Positions 37,311-46,336 of a stretch of DNA of 64,000 bases are shown here, piece by piece. The stretch covers positions 24,934 to 88,933 of the forward strand of contig CACYHU010000009.1 in assembly GCA_902774215.1 (NCBI GenBank), given 5' to 3'. How positions within the stretch are numbered: position 1 is the first letter of the stretch; each line of letters starts with the position of its first letter. A model generated the notes under the pieces. That model saw only the letters and a list, made by a program, of their open reading frames with translations. It did not search any database and was not told the DNA's origin. Source of the DNA: an uncultured Chloroflexota bacterium (lineage in GTDB: Bacteria > Chloroflexota > Anaerolineae > Anaerolineales > Anaerolineaceae). Position numbers and translations under genes: made by a program.

Positions 37311-39374
37311 ATGACATTACCCGTCCCGAATTTAGATGATCTGCGTTTTCAAAGTGATTTAGTGGATGAAGCACGTAAACGCATCATTCATTATTGCCCG
37401 GAATGGACCGAGTACAACATCAGTGACCCGGGTATTACCCTGATCGAGCTTTTCGCCTGGATGACGGAGCTGATGGTTTACCGTCTGAATCGTGTTCCTG
37501 AAAAAAATTATCTCAAGTTCCTTGAGATGCTTGGATTTCAGCAGGAACCTGCGAAAACAGCCGAAACAGACATCACATTCTGGCTTTCTGCTTTACTGCC
37601 GCTTGGGGAAAACGATACCACATCCGTGACCGTTCCCGCAGGAACTGAGGTACAATCGGAAGATCAGCCGGATCCTGTTGTTTTTACAACATCCCGTGAA
37701 TTGCAAATCAAAGCTCCTCTGCTGGCGCATTTGCGTACAGAGGCTAATTTCAATCAAAACAATCTTTCCCGTCTGGGTGTGGATATTTTCCGCCCATTGT
37801 CGAATCCCCCTCAGATTGGTGATACCTTCTATTTCGGCTTCAATGACCGCAATGATATTTCAGGGCATATCCTGCGTTTTGAATTTCAGTGTGAGCCAAC
37901 GGAAGCTGTCGGTATCCGCCGTGAAAATCCGCCATGGGTTTGGGAATGTCTTACTGATGACGGTTGGCGGGAAATCAGGCTCAGTACTCTCGAAGGCGAA
38001 CGGGATACCACGGGCGGTCTGAATAACGAAACCGGCAGTCTGACGCTTTATACGCCGTTGGAATTCAGTTCTCAAATGCTTCACGGCCTTCAGGCCTTCT
38101 GGATCCGCTGCCGTGTGGAACAGCGTGATCCCTCTCAGGGTATGTATACGGAATCTCCTCGCGTGACCAATCTTCATGTGTATACGGTCGGAGCGCAGGT
38201 TCCGGCGGCAAATGCACAGGTGGTAAACGGAGAGATCCTCGGTGAATCCAATGGTGAACCCGGTCAGAAGTTTACCTTGCTGCATGCTCCTGTTTTGAAT
38301 TTTACAGGTGATGAGACCATTGAGGTCGAAGAATCTGTTGATGGCGAAGTGGTTTTTATTCCCTGGACGCGGGTGGATGATTTTTCTTCATCGGACAGGT
38401 TCTCCCGTCATTATATGCTTGACACTGCAACAGGCGAGGTCTCCTTTGGACCTTCTGTGCGGCAGGCGGATGGCTCTACCCTTCAATATGGCCGTATTCC
38501 TGAAAGCAACCGTCGTATTCGTGTAACTGATTACCGCTATGGCGGTGGTGTCCGCGGGAATCTGCCTGAAAACAAAGTTGATGTGATGAATACCTCCCTG
38601 GCTTATATTTCCCGTGCCTCAAACCTGAACCGTATTCTGGGTGGCCGGGATCAGGAGACCCTGGAAGAATTGATCCAGCGGGCACAGCGGGAGATACAAT
38701 CCCAGCGGCGTGCGGTAACGGCTGCTGATTTTGAACAGTTTGCCATGAAGAGCAGTAAAGCGGTTGCCCGGACTCGTTGTGTAACACCGGAAGTGACCGG
38801 CACCGGTACTGTGACATTGGTGGTCGTTCCGGATGTGGTGGATTCACTGGAGTACGGTGATCTGCATGCACTGACTGTTACTGACGATCTTCGTGCAAGG
38901 GTCCGCGGTTATCTTGATAAATATCGCTTACTGACCACAGCACTGAATATTGAGGAACCGAAATATTATGGTATCAAGGTGAAAGCCACTGTTGTTGCTC
39001 AGGATTTCGCCAGTGATGCTGATGTTGTAACAGAAGTCACTGAAAAGCTTAACCGTTTCCTCTGTCCGCTGAAAGATAAAAAAGTTGACGATGAAAACGC
39101 CATGGGGTGGGAGTTCGGGCGCAGTGTTTTTGCTGCGGAGATCGTTTCTTTGATCCAGAAGATACCGAGTGTCAAATATGTGCTTGATACTGAAGTCAGC
39201 TGGCGTGTCGTCACCCCGATGAATGAATCAATTGATGATTTTGGCGGCAGAGAATCTGATCTTCAGCCGTTGAACAAAATGCTTCCATTGCCGGCGCAGG
39301 GACTGGCTTGTTCTCTGCAGCATGAAATCGTTGTCACAACAATGGATGATTATGTCCACGGAGGAGCTGCATGA
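37311..39374 (+). CDS. Baseplate J-like protein (Afp11/Pvc11-like)
   Basis: The second ATG, 37311, is preferred over 37305 because it leaves seven bases after the AAAGGAG ribosome site instead of one. The 687-residue product begins with the eCIS gpJ signature: HYCPEWTEYNISDPGITLIELFAWMTELMVYRLNRVPEKNYLKFLEMLGF spread over residues ~28-78. It contains a long central insertion of beta type and ends with a gpJ core (RAVTAADFEQFA, VTEKLNRFLCPL, and an IQKIPSVKYVLDTEV stretch). It is a major wedge component of the baseplate. Its stop overlaps the next start by four bases (ATGA). Confidence 0.92.
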   Translation: MTLPVPNLDDLRFQSDLVDEARKRIIHYCPEWTEYNISDPGITLIELFAWMTELMVYRLNRVPEKNYLKFLEMLGFQQEPAKTAETDITFWLSALLPLGENDTTSVTVPAGTEVQSEDQPDPVVFTTSRELQIKAPLLAHLRTEANFNQNNLSRLGVDIFRPLSNPPQIGDTFYFGFNDRNDISGHILRFEFQCEPTEAVGIRRENPPWVWECLTDDGWREIRLSTLEGERDTTGGLNNETGSLTLYTPLEFSSQMLHGLQAFWIRCRVEQRDPSQGMYTESPRVTNLHVYTVGAQVPAANAQVVNGEILGESNGEPGQKFTLLHAPVLNFTGDETIEVEESVDGEVVFIPWTRVDDFSSSDRFSRHYMLDTATGEVSFGPSVRQADGSTLQYGRIPESNRRIRVTDYRYGGGVRGNLPENKVDVMNTSLAYISRASNLNRILGGRDQETLEELIQRAQREIQSQRRAVTAADFEQFAMKSSKAVARTRCVTPEVTGTGTVTLVVVPDVVDSLEYGDLHALTVTDDLRARVRGYLDKYRLLTTALNIEEPKYYGIKVKATVVAQDFASDADVVTEVTEKLNRFLCPLKDKKVDDENAMGWEFGRSVFAAEIVSLIQKIPSVKYVLDTEVSWRVVTPMNESIDDFGGRESDLQPLNKMLPLPAQGLACSLQHEIVVTTMDDYVHGGAA

Positions 39375-40357
39375 GTCCCTTGGCTTCGGGCGGTAGAGAC
39401 CGCTATCCCTTTGAATTGGCACTGGATCGTTATGTCTGCTATCCGATGGAGGCAGTCACTCTGATGGTGCGTGTGCGTCTGGAAACCCCGATGAGGACGA
39501 TACTGTGCATCCATCTTCCGCAGAAGCTTGAAGTGGAAGAGATCCATATGGATGGGATCGATGATAATTTTCTGACTGTTTATACGCATGCCTTCGATGG
39601 AAAACTGCTTGCATTTCCTTTGTCCAATTATCTGGATCCCGGTAAAGGCACAGACATCAGCATCCGTGTCAGACTTAATTCGATCTCGATGAATCATATG
39701 ATGAGCTTTACCGCATGGATGGCTCAGGACGTTCCTGACTTCAAGGGTGATTTCTTCAACGAACCGGCAGGATCCCGTTCCATCGAACTGGCTGTAAAAG
39801 CGAATGCTGAATATCTCAGATATCTTCCGGAGTTATACAACTATGATGACTTTATCAATCGTTTCCTGATGATGTTTGAGAGTTTCTGGAAACCCATAAA
39901 CCAGCAGATCTCAGGAGGAGAAAATTATTATGATCCGGATCTGACACCGGACTCTTTTCTTGAATGGCTTGCATCCTGGGTAGGTATGGAGATTGATGAA
40001 ACTTTTCCGCGGGAACGGGTACGAGATCTTATAAAGAATGCTATCCCTTTCTATCACAGCCGCGGGACAGCAGAATCGCTTCGTTTCTTCCTGGAAATGT
40101 ATTCCGGTGGTAAAGTAGAAGTAAAAGAACGGAAAGCACATAACATGGTTATTGGTGCTTCGATGGGACTGGGTGATGGTATTGCCCTGGGTATGGATAA
40201 CAAACCGAACACGGTTTTGGTTTCAATGACGGTTCCGCTTACTGAATTGACCCGGACCGGTTTTACAAAAGAAAAATATGCGAAGAAAATCAAATCATTT
40301 ATTCGGAATATTGTTCCGGCTCATACAGTTTTCTCGCTTTCATGCAAATATGTATAA
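39371..40357 (+). CDS. gpI-like tail/baseplate protein (Afp12/Pvc12-like)
   Basis: The 328-residue protein, translationally coupled to the gpJ-like gene, has an N-terminal beta domain (about 1-140). The tail-protein-I pattern follows: EYLRYLPELYNYDDFINRFLMMFESFWKPINQQI, then FLEWLASWVGMEIDETFPRERVRDLIKNAIPFYHSRGTAESLRFFLEMYSGG. The C-terminus ends with IVPAHTVFSLSCKYV. Wedge partner of the gpJ-like protein. Confidence 0.9.
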   Translation: MSPLASGGRDRYPFELALDRYVCYPMEAVTLMVRVRLETPMRTILCIHLPQKLEVEEIHMDGIDDNFLTVYTHAFDGKLLAFPLSNYLDPGKGTDISIRVRLNSISMNHMMSFTAWMAQDVPDFKGDFFNEPAGSRSIELAVKANAEYLRYLPELYNYDDFINRFLMMFESFWKPINQQISGGENYYDPDLTPDSFLEWLASWVGMEIDETFPRERVRDLIKNAIPFYHSRGTAESLRFFLEMYSGGKVEVKERKAHNMVIGASMGLGDGIALGMDNKPNTVLVSMTVPLTELTRTGFTKEKYAKKIKSFIRNIVPAHTVFSLSCKYV

Positions 40358-40386
40358 CATCCTGTAATGGCAGATAAGGAGCTAAA

Positions 40387-41466
40387 ATGAATATTTCATC
40401 ACAAATCAAATATTTTCCGAAAAACAGTTTGAAAGCTTATGACGGGATGTCTGTTACAGCGGATGTTTGGGATTTGGCTCATACTGAGCATCGTGATGCG
40501 ATGCGGGCGCATATTCTTTCCATGCATAAACCGGGCATAATCTGTGGCCTTGAAATCCGCGCAAACGATCCTGCGGATCATTATGTGTTTATCTCTCCCG
40601 GCGCGGCAGTTGATGAACAGGGACGTGTGATCGTTGTTGATCAGACCGTTGCTTATGATTTCGGCGATGAAGGAGCCGGAAGGTACAGGCTGTTGTTAGG
40701 TTATGCGGAACATGAGCGGGAAAACTCTGAGACAAAAGTCAAACTGATGCAGCATGAATATATTATTGCTGCCCGTCAGTCATTACCAAAACAGCCGGTG
40801 GTGGAGCTGGCGCGTGTAACAATTTCAGAAAAAGGGGCTTCCATCCGTGATGCTGCGGACCCGATACAGCCGGGGAAAGATGAGCTTGACCTGCGTTTTC
40901 GTCAGGATCAGAATGATTTCCAGAAAACCATTCATGCGGCGGTGATAACCTATCCCTCTGATAATGAATCTATTTTCAAGTGTTGGCGTGTAATGAACAG
41001 GGAGATGGAATTCCTGATGCGTGTAAAGCTGATCATTGATGTTCTCCCTGACATAGATGAACGCATCAATGATTATGATATGATTTATATCGGAGCTGCA
41101 GGTACATTTTCACCTACCGATACGCAGACTGCGCTTCTCAAAAATTATTATAATAACGGGAAGGGCATTCTGATGGAAGGTCTTGATTCTCAGGGTGGAA
41201 AAGTCCTGAAAGAAATTGCTGATTCTTTCAAAGCTGTTTTGGCTGATCCGGAAAAAGCTGAATTCTTTAAGAGTCCATTCTTCTTCCGTATTCCTCCGGA
41301 GCAGATTGGTGTTAAGCATCTGTTTTATGGAGATAAATTAGTATTGTGTAATGATCCGTTGACGATGCCCTGGAGCGGCGAATTAAATGATGAGCTGCTT
41401 CTTCGGGATGAGATTCGGACGAACCTGGAATGGGGGGCTAATCTGGTAACTTATTGTGCAGGGTAA
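40387..41466 (+). CDS. eCIS accessory protein, possible DUF4159-like C-terminal domain
   Basis: The 359-residue protein starts at ATG 40387 after TAAGGAG. The N-terminal half (GMSVTADVWDLAHTEHRDAMRAHILSMHKPGIICGLEI, then VFISPGAAVDEQGRVIVVDQ) resembles proteins encoded at the end of eCIS baseplate gene sets. The second half, with AVITYPSD, YDMIYIGAAGTFSPTDTQTALLKNYYNNGKGILMEG and a closing RTNLEWGANLVTYCAG, recalls DUF4159 or amidotransferase-like folds that lack catalytic residues. It may be a baseplate periphery or fibre-attachment protein. The family names here are from memory and moderate. Confidence 0.6.
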   Translation: MNISSQIKYFPKNSLKAYDGMSVTADVWDLAHTEHRDAMRAHILSMHKPGIICGLEIRANDPADHYVFISPGAAVDEQGRVIVVDQTVAYDFGDEGAGRYRLLLGYAEHERENSETKVKLMQHEYIIAARQSLPKQPVVELARVTISEKGASIRDAADPIQPGKDELDLRFRQDQNDFQKTIHAAVITYPSDNESIFKCWRVMNREMEFLMRVKLIIDVLPDIDERINDYDMIYIGAAGTFSPTDTQTALLKNYYNNGKGILMEGLDSQGGKVLKEIADSFKAVLADPEKAEFFKSPFFFRIPPEQIGVKHLFYGDKLVLCNDPLTMPWSGELNDELLLRDEIRTNLEWGANLVTYCAG

Positions 41467-43063
41467 ATGTACGGTACCGATAGCACAACTGAATAACAAG
41501 AGTATATTATACGCTTTCTCTCCAAAAAGTATATTCCAAAAAGTATTTTGGGGTATACTCTGTTTTCTTTTAATTTCCATCCCGGCTAAAGCACAGGACA
41601 ACATGCAGACTATTTGGCAGCTTGCCTATTGGGAAAGCTATGCCACAGCCTGCACGCTTATCCTTGATGAAGACCGGACTCCGACGAATGAAGAGATACT
41701 CAAAACCTGCGGCGATTCTCTGTTTCAGACATGGCTTACAACGCCGCAGTGTGACCGGCATTACGGTCAGGACCCGTCAACTGTTGCCTGTACAGGTTTG
41801 TTTCTGCGGCGGGTCGGTCAGAAGCCGAAAGATGAAGTTATCAATACAGATTTAGTGGACTATCAGGCGCAAAATCTGCGCCAGATATACTTCGATGTCT
41901 CAAACGTGAATTGCGAACCGGGCAGGCTCTGTGATCAGAAGCCGGAATTACTGCTCATCGCTCACGGTCCCGACAAAAATGACGGTATTATTTCATCTGT
42001 GCATATCCGGGTCGGAACTTATGAGGCAGCTTGTAATGGGAATGCCTGCCAGATGCGCCTGCCTGCGACAGATGCTGCCGGTGTCTGGTTTGAATACTGG
42101 GCTATGGATTCCTCCGCTAACCAAAGCAATCATTACTGGCTGAAATTCCGGGCCGTTCCTGTACAGAATTCCATCACTGATTATTACTATGATGTGATAG
42201 GTGATGCATTCCCGGATGCCAGTCCTTATGGTTCCGAGGTTTGGTATACGTTCCCTTCATTGTCAGAACCGCTTCCTGCCGTACTTGAAAAGGTTCCGAC
42301 AAAGGACTATCTGGTGACAAAACACAAACTTCAGCTCCTTGGAGCAAAACTGATACGTAAAGGGAAGGTCGATTCCTCATTTTGTGAAAACTATGGCCTG
42401 AACCTTGACGGAACGCCGAACGGATGCGGCGAGCAGGTCACTGCAAAGATGGTTTTTGATATGCAGAACCAGTATGACGGGTTGATTTTTGACGCGTCCA
42501 AACGTCAGAAAGTACCGCCGCGGATCGTGAAGGGGCTGATCGCTCAGGAATCACAATTCTGGCCGGAATCTGAAACACCTTATGAATATGGGCTGGGTAT
42601 GCTGACTGAGAGCGGTGCGGATATGGTGCTGCGCTGGAATCCTTCATTTTTCCTGAACATCTGTATGCAGACATATCCTCATGATAAAGATAAATGTACC
42701 GGTGGTTTTTCAAGTCTTACTTCAGAGCAGCAGATCGTACTGCGCGGTGTGGTCATTTCAAAGGTAGGGTCTGATGAAGAGATCGATGTTTTGGCAGCGG
42801 CTATTCGCGGGTGTGTCAACCAGGTGAATCAGATCATCATAAATGCCACAGGTGATACGCCTTCATCTGTATCGACTTATGAGGATATGTGGAAATTGTC
42901 AGTGGCCAATTATTATTCAGGCTCCGGCTGCCTTTATAATGCCATCAACCAGGTGTCTGCTTACAAACTCTCAGTCACCTGGGAGAATGTAAAGCGGTTC
43001 CTGACCGGACAATGTGAGCTCGGCAACCGCTATGTCGATCGTGTCTACGAGCTTGGTAACTAA
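41456..43063 (+). CDS. Exported lytic-transglycosylase-like protein at eCIS end
   Basis: No ATG precedes the signal peptide. GTG 41456, which overlaps the previous gene's end, is the only good start codon upstream, so coupling is likely. Residues about 24-47 form a signal peptide (KVFWGILCFLLISIPAKAQ). Residues ~50-280 form a Cys-rich domain with an Ig-like piece (LLLIAHGPDKNDGI to VWFEYWAMDSSAN). Residues ~340-535 form a lysozyme-like SLT domain with the probable catalytic Glu365 in GLIAQESQFW, then YEYGLGMLTESGADM and VANYYSGSG. Such enzymes cut peptidoglycan glycan strands. It could open the producer's or anchor's wall for particle assembly or release. Confidence 0.78.
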   Translation: MQGKCTVPIAQLNNKSILYAFSPKSIFQKVFWGILCFLLISIPAKAQDNMQTIWQLAYWESYATACTLILDEDRTPTNEEILKTCGDSLFQTWLTTPQCDRHYGQDPSTVACTGLFLRRVGQKPKDEVINTDLVDYQAQNLRQIYFDVSNVNCEPGRLCDQKPELLLIAHGPDKNDGIISSVHIRVGTYEAACNGNACQMRLPATDAAGVWFEYWAMDSSANQSNHYWLKFRAVPVQNSITDYYYDVIGDAFPDASPYGSEVWYTFPSLSEPLPAVLEKVPTKDYLVTKHKLQLLGAKLIRKGKVDSSFCENYGLNLDGTPNGCGEQVTAKMVFDMQNQYDGLIFDASKRQKVPPRIVKGLIAQESQFWPESETPYEYGLGMLTESGADMVLRWNPSFFLNICMQTYPHDKDKCTGGFSSLTSEQQIVLRGVVISKVGSDEEIDVLAAAIRGCVNQVNQIIINATGDTPSSVSTYEDMWKLSVANYYSGSGCLYNAINQVSAYKLSVTWENVKRFLTGQCELGNRYVDRVYELGN

Positions 43064-43090
43064 TTTATTTTATCTTATTCGTCGAAAGAA

Positions 43091-43130
43091 AAAAAAGAGG
43101 GAGGAAGACAAGGTACATATTCTTCCTCCC
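43091..43130 (-). terminator. Terminator hairpin for - strand transcription
   Basis: GGGAGGAAGA (43099-43108) pairs perfectly with TCTTCCTCCC (43121-43130). An A run at 43087-43096 becomes a T run on the - strand, so it should stop transcripts arriving from the kinase operon. It also ends the eCIS side without a T run. The rest of the gap 43064-43614 holds AT-rich DNA and a GC-rich patch near 43470-43520; no supported gene is seen. Confidence 0.7.
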
Positions 43131-43614
43131 GCATTAAAGAGTGATTGAAACTCTGAGGGAAATCCCGTGTGGTTCTTGTTCGGGATTGCCTTCCAAACTG
43201 CTGATAAGCCTTGCTTATCCTGCTGATACATGATGAATAAGGAAAAGATCGTTTGTTTTGATCTCTGCGATAGTTGGAAAAGACTACACTTTTCTCATAA
43301 GACGCCGGAAAGTTTTCTCTCTTTGGTAAATATGAATCCGTCACGTCAGTACTCATATTATACTGATGGGGAAAAAAAAGGCAAATAACAAATGTCACAT
43401 TTGGAATATGATATTTTGCGATTTTGCCTCAACAGTAAACCGGATAAGATATTTCGCAAATTTTCAGGCCGGAGCGCACGGCGCCGGCTGCGCAGCTGCT
43501 GCAAAGCCGGTATGCGGAATTTCTGCCATGTTATATTGTTTCTCTGTAAATAAAATGGAAAAAATAAAAATAATATCCTGAAAATGCACTTATTATGTGC
43601 GGGGAGAGGAGTAT

Positions 43615-44808
43615 TCAGAATTGACTTTCCTGGATCTCAAGCTTTTTGGGAATATAAACTGTGATGCGTGTTCCGACTCCTTCACGGGTCATAACATCAA
43701 AGCGTCCGTTATGTTTGCTTACGATCCAGCGGGCAATAGCCAGCCCCAGACCTGTTCCGCCGGTACCGCGGGAACGGGAACTGTCCGCCCGGTAAAATCG
43801 GTCGAAAATGTGAGGAAGTGATTCTTCGTCAATGCCCATCCCGTTATCCTGTACCGTGAAGTATGGCACGCTTCCCTCAAGTCCGGCACTCAAACGGATA
43901 TCCCCGCCTTCCTGTGTATACTTTTTTGCGTTGTCCAAAAGGATGCGGGCGGTCTGTTTGAGCATGGATACATCACCGTAAGCCGGTATGGTATCCGCCG
44001 CGTCGCAGCTGTAAGAGTGCTCTTTGTCGATCATTACATATTCTTCATAAACATCACGGATCATTTGCGCCAGGTCAAAGTTCTCAAAAGCCATCTTTGT
44101 TTTCCCGTTATCACCGCGGGCAAGGAAGAGCAGCTGCTCGACCAGGTAATTCATATGTTCGGATTCCGATTTAATGGCGTCAATGGATTCCGTGAGTACT
44201 TTTTCGTCAGTTTTCCCCCAACGGTCCAGCATATCCGCATACCCTTTGATAACAGCGATCGGGGTTCGGAGTTCATGGGAAGCATCGGAAACGAAACGTG
44301 TCTGCTGACGATAGGAATCACGCATCCGCTCAATCAGGTTATTGACTGCCAGTTCCAACCCTGCCAGCTGTACGTCTCCGGTTCGCAGCCGGGCATTTTC
44401 TGCCGTAGGGCTGATCTCATCAATAGCTGCTTCCAGCTGAAGAAACTTTTCCTCATCGAAATCGTTGCCTTCAGATCCCAGTTCAATGGCAACGCTGGTC
44501 AGTTCATCAATAGGTTTGAGTGTACGGCGGATGGAAATACTTCCGAAAACCAGTTTCGCAAGCAGCACCACGCCTTCAGCACGAAGAAGAATACTGTATT
44601 TAAGGGAGATAATAATTGTTTTAAGCGTTTGGATAAATCCATTGATACTGCTCAGGTCAACCGGAGCGATCACACCTGTGCTGAGGTCGAACCAGATAAG
44701 AAAAATATCCATAGACAAAAAAATTATGAACAGCTTCAGTACGCCGGAAAGATTTATCCGCCAGGCAAGAGCTCCTGTCCGTACAGCTGATTTCTTCTTT
44801 TTTGCCAT
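43615..44808 (-). CDS. Membrane sensor histidine kinase
   Basis: The 397-residue protein has two membrane segments (about 18-40 and a second before residue 75), a short linker like a degenerate HAMP, an H-box FVSDASHELRTPIAVIKGYADML, an N-box LLDNAKKYTQ, G1 DNGMGIDEESLPHIFDRFYR and G2 GGTGLGLAIARWIV. It should autophosphorylate on the H-box His and pass the phosphate to the OmpR-type regulator encoded seven bases upstream in the same operon. The sensing part between the membrane segments is very short, so the signal may come from the membrane or from the DUF4342 partner. Confidence 0.93.
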   Translation of the reverse strand: MAKKKKSAVRTGALAWRINLSGVLKLFIIFLSMDIFLIWFDLSTGVIAPVDLSSINGFIQTLKTIIISLKYSILLRAEGVVLLAKLVFGSISIRRTLKPIDELTSVAIELGSEGNDFDEEKFLQLEAAIDEISPTAENARLRTGDVQLAGLELAVNNLIERMRDSYRQQTRFVSDASHELRTPIAVIKGYADMLDRWGKTDEKVLTESIDAIKSESEHMNYLVEQLLFLARGDNGKTKMAFENFDLAQMIRDVYEEYVMIDKEHSYSCDAADTIPAYGDVSMLKQTARILLDNAKKYTQEGGDIRLSAGLEGSVPYFTVQDNGMGIDEESLPHIFDRFYRADSSRSRGTGGTGLGLAIARWIVSKHNGRFDVMTREGVGTRITVYIPKKLEIQESQF

Positions 44809-44815
44809 GGAAAGT

Positions 44816-45496
44816 TCAATCCTTGATCACATATCCGACACCGCGTACTGTCTGGATAATATGGACGCCGTAAACATCATCGATCTTGGAACGCAGATAA
44901 CGGATGTAGACATCAACCACGTTGGTTTCGCCCATGTAGTCATATCCCCAGACTTGTTCAAGCAGTGTGCTGCGGGAAAGCACGATGTTTTTATTTTCCA
45001 GCAGGGTCTGCAGCAGTGTAAACTCTCGGGCCGTCAGGTCAATGAGATTATCGCCGTAATGAACTTCATGACGGGAAATAGAGAGCGAGAGCTCACCGTG
45101 TGTCAGATCATCAGATACCTGTGCGGTATTTGCTCCGTTGTGGCGGAGAACCAGGCGGATACGGGCGAGCAGTTCCTCAATGGCAAAAGGTTTGGTGATA
45201 TAGTCATCAGCACCCAGGTCCAGACCTGAGACCTTATCCATCACCGCATCTCTTGCGGTGAGCATGATCACCGGGACATCGGAAGTCCTGCGCAGCCGGC
45301 GCAGGACCTCCAGCCCGTTCAGTCCGGGGAGCATAATATCCAACAGGATCAGATCATATTTCCCGCTTTCTGCCATCTCAAGTCCGATCCGGCCATCAGT
45401 GCATTTATCTACCTCATAACCTTCGTGGACCAGTTCCAGTTCAATAAAACGGGCTATTCTTTCTTCATCTTCAATTATCAGGATCCTGCCGGGCAT
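44816..45496 (-). CDS. OmpR/PhoB-family response regulator
   Basis: The 226-residue protein has a receiver domain (ILIIEDEERIARFIE start, phospho-acceptor Asp in LILLDIMLPG, Lys in YITKPFAIEELLARI) and a winged-helix DNA-binding domain (ARRY-like LTAREFTLLQTLLENKN and VDVYIRYLRSKID with VRGVGYVI). It is the cognate partner of the adjacent kinase and a predicted transcription regulator. It lies six bases after the DUF4342 gene. Confidence 0.95.
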   Translation of the reverse strand: MPGRILIIEDEERIARFIELELVHEGYEVDKCTDGRIGLEMAESGKYDLILLDIMLPGLNGLEVLRRLRRTSDVPVIMLTARDAVMDKVSGLDLGADDYITKPFAIEELLARIRLVLRHNGANTAQVSDDLTHGELSLSISRHEVHYGDNLIDLTAREFTLLQTLLENKNIVLSRSTLLEQVWGYDYMGETNVVDVYIRYLRSKIDDVYGVHIIQTVRGVGYVIKD

Positions 45497-45502
45497 AATT
45501 TT

Positions 45503-46165
45503 TTACTCCTTTCGGGGCGGTTCGTTATAATCGATCACATCATCATCCCGGGTCTGAGCCGGACCGCGGGTCGCGTCATAATATCCTTTATGCTGATTGC
45601 TGTTCTGAGTCTTGATACGGTCAATAAAATCTCCCGCAGCGCTTTCCGCCCTGTTCAGAATGTTATTGACTTTTTCAGAGCCGAGATCAGGTCCATGCAG
45701 GCGGAAGCGGAAACCGATGATGAAAACAAGGACAAGCACTATGGCAGTTGGCCAGAAAGCAACGATCAGCAGAATGATAAACAGCCAGATTGGGATCTCA
45801 AGAAAAACCTCGCCGCTGCGTTTGCAGATGATCAGTTCATTGTCCATGATGATCTCTTTTGCTTTTCTCAAAACTGTCTGGAATACGCCCCTGCCGCCGG
45901 TGTTCTGTGACGCAGCTGAATTCCGGGCGGCTTCTTTTCTCCGTTCTTCTCTGCGGCGTTCTTCTTCCTGCTGCCTGCGCTGTTCTTCCTGCTGTTCGGG
46001 GTTCGTGGTGAAATGGCTGGTTTTTTCCTCTGCTGCCCCATTCTTTTCCAGCCATACAGCAGCGTCGAGCAGGTCCCATCCGGAAGCCTCCAGTGCCTTT
46101 TTCGCCTCTGCAAAGCTGACGCCGGTACTTTTTACCAATTTTTCTACGAGTTCAAAACGATCCAT
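45503..46165 (-). CDS. UBA-like plus DUF4342 membrane protein
   Basis: The 220-residue protein has an N-terminal UBA/TS-N-like helical bundle (VEKLVKSTGVSFAEAKKALEASGWDLLDAAVWLEKNG), then a Glu/Arg-rich coiled linker (about 55-85), then a DUF4342 region around IIMDNELIICKRSGEVFLEIPIWL with two or more membrane stretches (about 122-148). It starts at ATG 46165 after AAAGGAGGAG. As first gene of a tight operon with a two-component pair, it may modulate the kinase; the function of DUF4342 is not known. Confidence 0.82.
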   Translation of the reverse strand: MDRFELVEKLVKSTGVSFAEAKKALEASGWDLLDAAVWLEKNGAAEEKTSHFTTNPEQQEEQRRQQEEERRREERRKEAARNSAASQNTGGRGVFQTVLRKAKEIIMDNELIICKRSGEVFLEIPIWLFIILLIVAFWPTAIVLVLVFIIGFRFRLHGPDLGSEKVNNILNRAESAAGDFIDRIKTQNSNQHKGYYDATRGPAQTRDDDVIDYNEPPRKE

Positions 46166-46336
46166 GTTTCGCTCCTCCTTTAATAATAACTGATTTATGG
46201 GTATTCAGTAGTAATCAGTACGGTTTATTTCCCAAATCATCCTGTTGATCACTGAATGCTGATTTTATAGTACCGCATCAAGTTAACGACGGGATAATGG
46301 AAAGGTTAAAATCAGATTAGAAAAAACAGGTCACTG

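Noticed and set aside
21943..43063. Prophage or type VI secretion system
   Set aside because: No capsid, terminase, portal, integrase or TssJLM/ClpV genes; DUF4157, DUF4255 and LysM tube-initiator proteins point to eCIS.
43075..43398. 107-codon - strand ORF after the eCIS locus
   Set aside because: It spans the terminator hairpin, has no ribosome site and no family-like features.
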